Assembly: GCA_032718475.1 (NCBI GenBank)
Contig: JAUCBJ010008553.1
Location: 29,319-93,318 of the forward strand
Direction: 5' to 3'
DNA length: 64,000 nt
DNA from: Nemertoderma westbladi
Lineage: Eukaryota; Xenacoelomorpha; Nemertodermatida; Nemertodermatidae
Every line of letters starts with the position of its first letter. The stretch's first letter is position 1. Of the stretch, positions 46,048 through 56,772 are shown piece after piece. The position numbers and the translations under genes were made by a program. Below the pieces are notes generated by a model that saw only the letters and a list, made by a program, of their open reading frames with translations, was not told where the DNA came from and searched no databases.

Positions 46048-46680
46048 CTGCGGTATCCAATACTTCCTTCTGAGCTTATTTATAGTCGCGTCCATTCCCC
46101 TATGAAGAGTTACTGCATGACTATCTCGGATGATCTGTTCCGTTATAATAGATTCGTTTGGTATTATTATTGGTTTGTTTGTCATTAATAATGATACAGA
46201 GTTGATCAATCGCGAGTTCATTACTAGTAAGCCATCTTCATTTAATTCCCGAAACAATGGGGTGATTTTGCTGTCTGCTGTATAGGGCATTTTATTCCTG
46301 ACTTTTGCTTGTTTATAAGCCAATATTGCTGTTTCTGCCGTATTTAGATCTATATTTGGTTTTATTGCTATGCCCTTGGTTTTGCCTTTCAAGTACTCCA
46401 TGAACGCTCGGAAGTATGCCACAAACTTCCTTGTCTTATACCAATAATCTATCCGTTGGATTCGTATCCCTATGTAGTGTCGTATAGTGTATATCCTTTA
46501 CCGTCTCTCCTGTCACTATTTCACCTAACATTGAGGTAAATATGTCGCCACATTCATTGTAAGTTTCTCTATTACCTTCCTCAATTTCCTCGCTTCCCTC
46601 GATCTCATCTTCCTTGACATTCTCTGTCCACAAGTCTTTGTTGTTTAGAAACTTGCCAATTAAATTCCATCTTCATTAGC
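46048..46680 (-). pseudogene. BEL/Pao-type retrotransposon pol remnant (integrase zinc-binding region)
   Basis: The minus strand encodes FRELNEDGLLVMNSRL, then IIIPNESIITEQIIRDSHAV and a TLHRGMDATINKLRRKYWIP motif. This matches the H...H region before the integrase core of BEL/Pao polyproteins; the usual order is a GLLRVGGRL-like strand, a PILLP segment, then HxxxxHxG...LR.RYWIP. Further upstream LWTENVKEDEIE is joined through a frameshift near 46430. The reading frame is lost into the 34-bp array right after the YWIP motif. No core DDE domain or LTR is seen. Confidence 0.78.
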
Positions 46681-46720
46681 CTAAACAGTTCGACTGATAG
46701 TAGTGACATACGCAATCGAA

Positions 46721-46754
46721 TTGATATCTGCCGACTGTTGTATACAGATATCAA
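46721..46754. other. perfect 10-bp stem hairpin
   Basis: TTGATATCTG (46721-46730) and CAGATATCAA (46745-46754) around a 14-nt loop. Nearby, a 20-bp word with ATTCAAAGCATTACTATTCT is duplicated at about 46779 and 46800. No gene is seen in 46681-47040. Confidence 0.6.
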
Positions 46755-47039
46755 CGCCTTTAACTTGAATCTATTATTCAAAGCATTACTATTCTCTTTT
46801 ATTCAAAGCATTACTATTCTCTTTCAGAATTTACACTACTACTGTTCTTGATACAATTCTTATTATAGCTAGCTATAAGTAGTAAATTATTACTCCTACT
46901 TAAATCAGGCGACGTCCACCCCAATACCGGACCAATCACAACTACATTCAATGACTCACAGGATATTATAGATTGATAAGACACACAGGATAAGACTTAC
47001 TTACAGAATAATACAGCTGACTAATTTTCAATCACATAA

Positions 47040-47835
47040 ATAGTCGGAGCTTAGTAAAACACATCGACGTTGCGGAATATCTTGCTCGGATCCAGAAACG
47101 CCATTGTCTCCGTATCAGAAACTTGGCTAAAGAGGTATCATAGTGATAAATTTATTTCAATTCCTGGGTTTAGGGCATACCGTGGGGATAGGAAGGCCAA
47201 AAGGAGGGGCGGGGTGCAGGTTTACATTCCAGAACATATTGACAGCTGTGTCCGAGTTGACATAAAATCCTGTAACAAGTTGGAATATATCTGGGTAGAA
47301 ATTAATAACTTTCTTTTCTGTACAATTTACCGCAGACCAAGGTCGAAAGATTGTTTTTTTGAACAATTTGCAGAAGAAATCGAAAAAGCCACAGCACTTG
47401 AACCAACTAAAACACTTATCATACAAGGTGATCTCAACATAAATATATTTAAAGATAACAAAATTTGTCAGACATTAATTGATTTTTCGAATTTGTATTA
47501 ACATATTAAATAAAACTGTTCCGACACGAGTGGCAAATAAAATCACTCCATCTTCCTAATAATCACAAACATTGACCAAAATTCAATAGAATGCAGCTCA
47601 GTTTTCCCATGCGAATTCTCAGACCATGATTTTACATTAATTAAAATAAAATATAAATTAATAGAAAAATTTGTTTCAGAGATAAAAGAATGGATTGAAT
47701 ACCGCGATTTTAAAATTTTTAAAGAAAATGCTTTTCTTTCAGAATTTAGATCTCACAGTTGGAATTGTTTATAATTTCTAACAGACATTAACGTACAGTA
47801 TGAAGCTTTTGAAAGATCAATTGAACATTTATTAA
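47040..47835 (+). pseudogene. LINE AP-endonuclease domain
   Basis: The open frame at 47070-47501 encodes IVSVSETWLK, IPGFRAYRGDRKAKRRGG, LEYIWVEI, FCTIYRRPRS and LIIQGDLNIN. These are the ordered blocks of the apurinic-like endonuclease of non-LTR retrotransposons (SETWL, the Gly-rich RRGGG block, IYRPP and GDFN). After a frameshift near 47500 the frame continues through FSDHDFTLIKIKYK and FERSIEHLL up to the MITE. The domain is decayed, so activity is unlikely. Confidence 0.85.
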
Positions 47836-49355
47836 CCCTATTAAACCCCGTGGTTTTTTTGTTATAATTCTGAAACAAACGCAGTTGGGAATCTGAAATT
47901 ATATCACTTTTCCTAGAAATCTATGGTCTTCCTAGTAGTGAAAACCGTTTTCAAAAATATTGGGTAGTTTTCGAGTTATATCACCATTTTTTAACCCTAC
48001 TTTTGGCACTTTTTTTGAAAATTACATTTCGTTAAATATTAATTGTAATATCTCTATTTTTGATTTTCCGGTTTTTTGGTGTTAGCGATTGGATGGAATT
48101 CATATAAATTGATTTAGAAATTTCAAACTTGTTTTTTTCGGCGGGTGCTAAATTTTGGTGCCAGCACCAAATTTTGAAATATGTCAATTTTGTAAATTGA
48201 TTGTTTGAAACTTGTTTTTTACGCAATTGGGGTTTTTTGGGGTTCTGGTTTCGATGAAATATATACGAGTTGCACCAAGCGTATCAAACTTGTATTTTCC
48301 GGTGCTGTGTGCAAATTTTGGTGCTAGCACGAAATTTTGAAAATCCATTCAATAGATAAAATTGCTTGTGACAATTTATTTCTTGCATTTTAGAGGTTTA
48401 TGGCTGTTCTGAATTCAATGGAATATATAATTATCGACCTAGACAACTCAAAATTGTATTTTTCGGAAGTGGGTGCAAAATGTGGTGCTAGCACCAAATT
48501 TTGAAAACTATCAAATATATCAATTGATTGTGTCATCTTGTTTCTTGCGTTTGTACGGGTTTGTTAGGGTTCTGAATTCAATGGAATCAGTAAAAATGTC
48601 ATAAGAGTTTTCAAACTTGTATTTTTCGCCGGTGGGAGAAAATTGTTGTGCCAACACCAAATTTTGGAAAATGAGTAAATTGATCAGTAGATAATATCAT
48701 CTTGTTTCTTGCGTTATACGGGTTTATGAGGGTCATGAATCCGATGGAATCAATAAAAACAGCAATGGACATCGCAAACTTGTACTTTTTGGTGATGGGT
48801 ACGAAATTTGGTGCTAGCACCAAAATTTGCCTAATTACGCCGAAAACTACAAGTTGCAAGGATCTGGCATATTTGAAATGTATTCCATTAGAATCAGCGC
48901 CCTAGAAAACCTGAAAATGTGAATTTATAGCATCGTATAAGTGAATTAAAAATTTTGTGTTCTAACTGAAAAGTGCTGGTTACTTGTTTTTTTCATTTTT
49001 TTCCTACGCATAGAGGACTAAACAGCCATTTATGGTAATCATATCATTTTTAATTATTTTCCAATGTATTTTGCGCCCCAGAAAACCTGTATTGAAAAAC
49101 AATTAGCCGAAAAATGTAACTTTCAAATTTTGTGAAAATTGTGCACTACTTGTAATTTTGGTGCTGCAATATTACCACCCCAGTACATTTTTTCGAAAAT
49201 TTTTTTTTTCGATCGGATCTAGACTAGTGATACCTACGTACAAACAAAAAATCAGACGTTTTCGTTAATATTTGTAGATTTTAGAGGGAGAGGTCAATAT
49301 GACACCCCCCCCCCCCCCCCCCCCCCCGGTATTTTATAGCCCGGTGCTAATAGGG
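47836..49355 (+). mobile_element. TTAA-flanked MITE, family B, complete copy B4 (1.52 kb)
   Basis: Left terminus CCCTATTAAACCCCG, right terminus reverse complement CCCTATTAGCACCGG; TTAA at 47832-47835 and 49356-49359. The interior has five modules centred on GGTGC(C/T)AGCACC-like palindromes at 48157, 48320, 48484, 48647 and 48810, spaced 163-164 bp. A GTCAATATGAC dyad and a 23-nt C tract (49305-49327) sit near the right end. There is no transposase. It is inserted in a LINE; removal with one TTAA restores the LINE frame (EHLL then NNHA). Confidence 0.85.
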
Positions 49356-50980
49356 TTAAACAATCACGCACACAACAGCAACAGCACACAACACACATCA
49401 CAAACACACACAGTAAAATACCTAGGCGTACACATTGACAACAAACTCCTGTGGAAAAAAAACAGATTGAAACGACAATACAAAAAATGACTCCCTCCAT
49501 ATCATATCTACGCAGCATAAAGGGACAACTAACAGAACAAGCTAAATTGCAGGTTTTTAAATCAATGACACTTCCTTACCACAATTACTGCTGCCAACTT
49601 TTAACATCTCTACTCAACAAAAACGGTTCAAAGGTCACTATACAAATTCAAAAAAACACAAAACTATGCCCGACGAATAATTTACGTTAAAACAATGAGG
49701 GACATTACGGGATCCGAACTACGCAAGCGAGGTAAAGTGCCACTACTATCAACCGTCCGAGAATACCACAGTCTAATATTTTTCTTTAACTACATAAAAA
49801 CATTATCAAAGCCATTTCGACATTTAGATTTACCTTTCTATAGTATTGAAAGTATGATAAAATTATGGAACGCGCTACCTAGTAATATTTCAAATTGCTC
49901 AGATTACATAACATATCGGAAACTACTAAAAAACATATCTTAACAAATACACAAGAGACCTAACTTGAGAATTGTATTATATCTTAATTTTATTTGTGCT
50001 ATTAGTAATATGTATTTATGTAAGAATGGTTACTTTGAGTTTATATGTGTTGTATGTGTAGGTATGAATGGTTACTTTGAGTTTATATGTGTTGTATGTA
50101 GTGTATTAATGGTTACTTTGAGTTTATGTGTGTTGTATGTAGTGTATGAATGGTTACTTTGAGTTTATATGTGTTGTATGTAGTGTATGAATGGTTACTT
50201 TGAGTTTATATGTGTTGTATGTAGTGTATGAATGGTTACTTTGAGTTTATATGTGTTGTATGTAGTGTATGAATGGTTACTTTGAGTTTATATGTGTTGT
50301 ATGTAGTGTATGAATGGTTACTTTGAGTTTATATGTGTTGTATGTAGTGTATGAATGGTTACATTGAGTTTATATGTGTTGTATGTAGTGTATGAATGGT
50401 TACTTTGAGTTTATATGTGTTGTATGTAGTGTATGAATGGTTACTTTGAGTTTATATGTGTTGTATGTAGTGTATGAATGGTTACTTTGAGTTTATATGT
50501 GTTGTATGTAGTGTATGAATGGTTACTTTGAGTTTATATGTGTTGTATGTAGTGTATGAATGGTTACTTTGAGTTTATATGTGTTGTATGTAGTGTATGA
50601 ATGGTTACTTTGAGTTTATATGTGTTGTATGTAGTGTATGAATGGTTACTTTGAGTTTATATGTGTTGTATGTAGTGTATGAATGGTTACTTTGAGTTTA
50701 TATGTGTTGTATATGTGTGTATGAATGGTTACTTTGAGTTTATATGTGTTGTATGTGTGTGTTTGAATGTATGGTGTACATATAATACTATTTAACTACA
50801 TATAATATTCCTTTACTTTAAGTACTGTACATTGATGTTACAAAGTAGCATTGGCCTTACGACGCTATTCCTTTTAATTATCAGTAAATACTTATGTATT
50901 AACTGCCTCAATTGTATTTATATACGTTGAGTTTTAATGAATAAAGAGTACATTCAATTCAATTCAATTCAATTCAATTG
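49356..50980 (+). pseudogene. LINE reverse-transcriptase tail, 3' UTR array and AATTC tail
   Basis: 49410-49680 encodes TVKYLGVHIDNKLLWKK, SISYLRSIKGQLTEQAKLQV and TLPYHNYCC, the region after the catalytic core of LINE reverse transcriptases. 49695-49943 encodes IKLWNALPSNIS and ends with a stop. The catalytic core between the endonuclease part and this tail is missing, so the LINE was already internally deleted. A 41-bp array, AATAAA (50940-50945) and five AATTC/TTCAA repeats (about 50951-50980) form the 3' end. Confidence 0.82.
50010..50768. repeat. 41-bp minisatellite, about 18 copies, in the LINE 3' UTR
   Basis: The unit contains GAATGGTTACTTTGAGTTTA and TATGTGTTGTATGTAGTGTA. Copies are almost identical, which points to recent expansion. 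It lies between the LINE stop codon and its polyadenylation signal. Confidence 0.94.
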
Positions 50981-53020
50981 AACACGTTAGTTTTCTATTA
51001 AAGTAAAATTAAATGTTCTAAATCAAATATATTTTGTTAAAAATAAATTTTTCAACTATTTTTTATGTATTTAAATCGTATGAGATATATAGTTAGGCCT
51101 ATATAAAGCGTACCAGTACTACTTTTTCCAGGAAAAAAGTTTCACTAGAAATACAGAATTTTATCCAGTGGAAAGATAAAGGGGTGGGACCTCAACACAC
51201 AACAAACGTTATTATAATTATTATAATTATAATTATTCCCATATATCTTATCACGTCTATAAATATATATTTCCTGGAGTTGTATAATAATATATTTCTA
51301 TCTGTGTGTAATAGTTACAATGGGATTGTTGTACTTCTTGTTTATTGTGCTCTATTTATGTTTTGTTTCCCACCTCGCGATCGGTGGGCGTACGATTAAA
51401 TGAAGTTAAATTAAATCTCTCTCTTTCTATCTATTGGTGACGGCATAATATTAGGATGCCGTTACCTATGTAGGTAAACATTTTTTTTTTAATTTCTAAT
51501 ACTGCAATTAGTTTTTTTTTACATAGATATAAAATCACAATATAATACATCTAACATTTTACATTATATTACAATTATTACTTCCCACCACCTGCACTGT
51601 CCTATCAGCTGATAAGGTTGCTAGGCTACCAGCCAAAACATAAATAAATAACTGTGGGGCGAGACACGTAGTCGGCGAGCCTTGGCATACGGTTCATATA
51701 GGGCAAATGGGGCATGTCCGTCTGTCTGTGCGTCTGTCCGTCTGTCCGTCTGTCTGTCTGGTAAATCTTTGAACGCGAATTTCTCGGCATCGCTGATTTG
51801 AAATTGAACCAAAATTAGTAGGTAAGTAGTAGAGGGAAAGTTTAGAAAATTTGTAAAGTTTGGTGAAAAATCATGCAGTCTGACGTCAGCTACGACAGAT
51901 TATGTGGTTTTTAGAAAATGTTAAATTTCTCGGGAACTCCTCATTTTCCAGAGCTGAAATTTTGGTTGCTTGTAGCGAATCATAAAGTCTATCTTCTACG
52001 AAATTGAAAAGTTAAGACATTTAATTGGGGATCGGCTAGAGACTCCGAAGTAATGACATAGGCCTACCGGTACTGTACAAGTACGAAATTGCAAAATAAT
52101 AATTTGACACCACCTAGCGGATTAATATATAATTGTATATCGATCGAATACATTTTATAGCATAGAGTATAGGGTCGAAGTTGGCGGAGCCTTTGCGAAC
52201 TGGCACTATCTCTTAGGGGGGTAGGTCAATTATGGCAAATAGTTGATTCAATAATGGTACTGTATGTCATCATCGTCGCTACGATTTTGACTTACTTATA
52301 TCTTCGTCGGATTTAAAGCTTTCGAGTCTAAAATTAGTAGGCATCAATAAGACCATAAGTTTTGTTTTTTAGGGACTTCCAGACACCATCAAATCCTCAG
52401 TCTCTCACTAGAGGGCTAAATGTCTAGATATTATTTATCCTCACATTTGCTTTGCTTTAAACCCGTTCTAGCTGAAACTTGGCATATTTGTACAGTACTA
52501 GACCATTAACTGTGTCATTCAAAGGAGGCTCATCTGTCTGCAGTTCTCTAGTCTGCCGCTAGAGGGCAAAATGTCTCAAAGTGCAATCACTGATTTAGCT
52601 GAAACATCAGATATGTGCTAGAACACTTCCGGTGTGTTTGCTGGGCTAGGAATCAGTCCGACCAGTTCCACCTCACCACTATTCCAGCAAGGTGTAATTC
52701 TATAGGACATGCAATAGTGCTAGAGTAATAAGACAGCTTGCTTATTGTTTATCTCGCAAAATGATTGGCTGAGTATTTAATGGAGATTCTTTAGAATAAA
52801 TATAGCTAAATAATTTTGTTGTGACATCAACATGGTAAATTAATATTTCAGTATCAATACTAAAACGTCATAAGGTAAGTTATAATATTTCTTATAAATT
52901 GGGTCGCCTCCACGCCTAAAATATATTACTTTTAAAACACAAATTTTCTGTTAATACCTGCCTGTGAACAATCTTCTGAACAAGGTACACTGTGTACCTT
53001 TGTGTTGCGGTGCAGATTAA
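50981..53020. other. intergenic, diverged repeats, no gene seen
   Basis: AT-rich. About 51360-51410 resembles another LINE 3' end (GTGGGCGTACGATTAAATGA then AAGTTAAATTAAAT). 51700-51765 is a CTGTC/CCGTCTGT-rich stretch as in repeat R1. Two CTAGAGGGC...AAATGTCT words at 52408 and 52559 (151 bp apart) suggest a diverged dispersed repeat at about 51820-52620. None is coding. Confidence 0.45.
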
Positions 53021-53049
53021 GGGGGGGGGGGGGGGGGGGGGTTGAAAGC

Positions 53050-53410
53050 GAGCAACTTTCCCCTCTTATGATTTGTTTGCGGTTTGGTTAATTTCTTAAA
53101 TACAGATTTTGTGTAGAATTGCTCAATTTTAATTTGTATCTCATAACTGAGCCTCGTGCTGCGCGAAGGCCCCACGAACGTGTTTAACTGCAGGGCCCTT
53201 TCAGTTTTATATATATCATTTGAATCAGGAAACTGTTCTGCGTGAAGTTTCCCTGGGCCTGGACTGTATACTACAAAATTCCTGTCTGCTATGGTAGCCC
53301 AGCACCGTCCTCCAGACCGAAGCCGCTCGTCCATTTGATTTGGCCCACGACCCACGACCCACGACCCACGAACGCAATGGGGAGCACCGCGCAATAATGC
53401 AAACTGCACT
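53050..53410 (-). other. open frame of unknown meaning next to the 27-bp array
   Basis: The minus frame is open for about 115 codons outside the repeat (e.g. DERLRSGGRCWATIADRNF, then ALQLNTFVGPSRSTRLSYE) and runs into the 27-bp array. The region holds four CCCACGA heptamers (53344-53371) and a G tract (53022-53041). It may be a decayed mobile element; no family recognised. Confidence 0.2.
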
Positions 53411-53411
53411 T

Positions 53412-53977
53412 GAGTCCTCACCCAACCCATAACCACTCGAGTCCTCACCCAACCCATAACCACTCGAGTCCTCACCCAACCCATAACCACTCGAGTCCTC
53501 ACCCAACCCATAACCACTCGAGTCCTCACCCAACCCATAACCACTCGAGTCCTCACCCAACCCATAACCACTCGAGTCCTCACCCAACCCATAACCACTC
53601 GAGTCCTCACCCAACCCATAACCACTCGAGTCCTCACCCAACCCATAACCACTCGAGTCCTCACCCAACCCATAACCACTCGAGTCCTCACCCAACCCAT
53701 AACCACTCGAGTCCTCACCCAACCCATAACCACTCGAGTCCTCACCCAACCCATAACCACTCGAGTCCTCACCCAACCCATAACCACTCGAGTCCTCACC
53801 CAACCCATAACCACTCGAGTCCTCACCCAACCCATAACCACTCGAGTCCTCACACAACCCATAACCACTCGAGTCCTCACCCAACCCATAACCACTCGAG
53901 TCCTCACCCAACCCATAACCACTCGAGTCCTCACCCAACCCATAACCACTCGAGTCCTCACCCAACCCATAACCACT
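53412..53977. repeat. 27-bp minisatellite, 21 near-identical copies
   Basis: The unit joins GAGTCCTCACCC and AACCCATAACCACTC (27 bp). Only one base variant was noticed (CACACAACCC near 53850). A unit length divisible by three keeps one plus and two minus frames open (SSPHPTHNH, VVMGWVRTR, DSSGYGLGE); these are artefacts. Confidence 0.95.
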
Positions 53978-54149
53978 CTGTATCAATGTACCTATGTAGG
54001 TTGGTTATAATAAACTGTACCAATAAATAATACAGTATACACCAAACAATAGATTAACATTAATATATATACGTGAATAGCTAGCTAGTGCGGTCATGTG
54101 ACATGCAATTTGGCATGGCTCCCTGCTTGTAAGTTGACCTTTGGGAGTT

Positions 54150-54171
54150 TGGTTTAGTTTAGTTTAGTTTA
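54150..54171. repeat. TTTAG pentanucleotide microsatellite
   Basis: Four to five TTTAG units at the edge of the AT-rich region that follows; possibly the tail of a retroelement. Confidence 0.7.
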
Positions 54172-54316
54172 ATTACGCCAGTATCAATAAATTATGTCTC
54201 ACAAGTCAAACATACAAACACAAATGACAGAAATAAAGATAATCCATGATTAGGACAAATTTACAGTAAAATTAAATTTCAATATGAAGTTAATTTACGT
54301 ACGTACTGTAATGTAA

Positions 54317-54886
54317 TATATCGTGACCATAGAGCCAGAACAACACATACCACAATTTTTCAAAAAAAAATTTTTTCACCAAAATTACTCAAGATGGCGT
54401 TCTACATCTTATGTTAAAATCCTAGACTTGTATGTCAGTTCGTTTAGGAGATATGGAAAACCAGAACAACCCACACAACATAGAAGTTGAAAACTGTTAG
54501 AGGTAAAACAACACATACCACACTTTTCCCTATCATACTTTGCCAGGAAAAACACCATTCAATAGTCGAGGAATGACGTGAGTTCTTATGTTTCTGTGAT
54601 AAAATCCTAGAGGTAAAACAACACACACAGACTAGAGTTAATGTTAAATTTCAGTATGTGTTGTTTTGTCTCTTTGGAAAATAACGAAAAAAACAGTTTT
54701 TTTCATTAACAAAATTTATTTTGAATGCTAGCCACTATTATAAAATGTATCATTGTATTTTCCCAGACCTCTGTCGAAAAAATCAGGAGACGGGATCCAT
54801 ATAGAGGGAAATGAGAAGGTTTTTTGCATTTTTCTCGAAACCACATTTTTTGGTGAGTGTTGTTCTGGCTCTTTGGTCACGATATA
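54317..54886. mobile_element. inverted-repeat element, about 570 bp
   Basis: The left arm TATATCGTGACCATAGAGCC continues AGAACAACACATACCAC. The reverse complement of the right end (54845-54886) reads TATATCGTGACCAAAGAGCC then AGAACAACACTCACC. The interior repeats AGAGGTAAAACAACACA(T/C)AC in both orientations (54499, 54609, inverse near 54654). No transposase. Minor ORFs at 54444-55020 are chance frames. Confidence 0.7.
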
Positions 54887-55004
54887 CACGTTCTGTTATA
54901 CAGTCTGCATTGCACCAAGAAAAATACTTATACATATTCAGATATTATGAACAATTGGTTTTTCGCAATGGCTGGCAAGTTACGCAGTTGCGTTTTAGGG
55001 CGGG

Positions 55005-55330
55005 AATAAAATATAAATAAAAAATAGATTAATTAATTAAAGATACAATTCGATAAAATATAAATAAAAAAAATAGATTAATTAATTAAAGATAAAATTC
55101 GATAATAAAAAATAAATATTAAGTCAAGACAAGAAATATATTCCTCGAACCAGCCACATATGTAATGTAATCATTTCCGTTTACTCAGAATACTCAGAAT
55201 AAAATATAAATAAAAAATAGATTAATTAATTAAAGATACAATTCGATAAAATATAAATAAAAAAATTAGATTAATTAATTAAAGATAAAATTCGATAATA
55301 AAAAATAAATATTAAGTCAAGACAAGAAAT
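55005..55330. repeat. 193-bp spaced tandem duplication, each with an inner duplication
   Basis: AATAAAATATAAATAAAAAA starts at 55005 and again at 55198. Each block itself contains two copies of TAGATTAATTAATTAAAGAT. AT-rich, non-coding. Confidence 0.85.
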
Positions 55331-55746
55331 CCTTTTTTTTTACACATATGTGGCTGTTTTTTTTAGCACCAAACTATCAGTTCCGTTTACTAGTTTGTGG
55401 TCCTCACAAGCCGGGGTGCTAATAGTTTCCCATTTTGCTTACTGTTTGAGGCAACATATTGGTTTTCTGGGTGTTGAAGTGCCTTAGGAATCGCTCCTGT
55501 AACAAATATTTTATTATATAAATTATTAAATATATGACATGTTCTATAACATTTCCTCAAAAGTGGGCAAAAATTAGCTATTATAAAAATTTTGAGGGGG
55601 GGGGGGGGGTGTACCTACAGTATAACATACTAGTACACAAACGAAGCTCTGACGTCATACAGTATATCTTTCTCATTTTTCTCCTTACCTGTCTTATAAT
55701 TGCCTTTATTTGAATTTTGTGCATTTCGCACCCCAAACATGTTATG

Positions 55747-56272
55747 AAACTTTTTTGGTACTTTTACAGTTTCCCCCCACATTTTTCAAAATTTTCTTAA
55801 TAGTGATTTTACTGAATTATTTAATGTGTAAATGTTCTATAAACATCATCTAAATGTTTTCCAATGAAAAATTTTGTTTTTTCAACAAAATACATGTTCT
55901 AGAACATTAGCTATAAATAGATAATTTCAACAAATAATTAACATATCAATTATAATTAGTTAATAATTATTAACAAATAATGTTTACGTAGCTATGATAG
56001 CATTTTTCTAGAATATTACTGATTTATATTCAGTACACTGGCTGTGCATTATACAGTACGCAAAAAATCGGTTGTTCATGAAATATTTATTTTTTAATAG
56101 CTAATGTTCTAGAACAAGATTTTTATAATAATTTTATTGAAAAATTTTAGAAGATGATTTGAGAACATATACACATGAAATAATCCATAAAATGGATTGT
56201 TATAAAATTTTATAAAATTTTGAAAAATGTGGGGGGGGGGGGGGGAAACTGCAAAAGTACCACTTTTTTAAT
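55747..56272. repeat. long imperfect palindrome (foldback), about 525 bp
   Basis: GTACTTTTACAGTTTCCCCC and ACATTTTTCAAAATTTT on the left match the inverse of ACATTTTTCAAAATTTT/GTACTTTTGCAGTTTCCCC on the right, with a C6 versus G16 difference. The match continues inward (TTATTTAATGTGTAAATGTT against TTATTTCATGTGTATATGTT) to paired TGTTCTAGAACATTAGCTAT segments. The centre is near 56005. Confidence 0.75.
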
Positions 56273-56772
56273 TACTAGCAATTTTAAATTTGATAAATAA
56301 TATAATAAAATAATAAAATAAATAACTAGCTTCCGGATATATGTTCTAGAACATTCTATTTTTTATTATATTTATGTTCTAGAATAGTGTATAATATCTA
56401 TATTTTGTTGTAGAACTCTGAAATTTTGCCAATTTATGTTATAAAAATGTAGTGCTATAAGGAACTGTTACCATTCCGTATAGCACTACATTTTTAAAAC
56501 ATATCATTGTTACTATGGCAACATTGAAGTGTTCTAGAACTATAGAAATGTATTATATACTATGTATAAATTATATATATTATATATACTACGTAATTTT
56601 ACATTTTTTGTTCTAGTACATTTTATATTAAAAAAAACATAATTTTTTAAACTAGCTAGTTTTTGCCACTTTTTTATCGTTTATACGGGAAGAATGTTCG
56701 TTGGATTTTCATCAAGTTCAGTTTCTCCAGGTTCTTTATCCAGACTTCCCATTTCTTCCGGATTGCTAAGGG

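Noticed and set aside
53017-54030. ORFs SSPHPTHNH (plus), VVMGWVRTR and DSSGYGLGE (minus)
   Set aside because: A 27-bp unit keeps frames open by length alone. Three frames open at once argue against coding.
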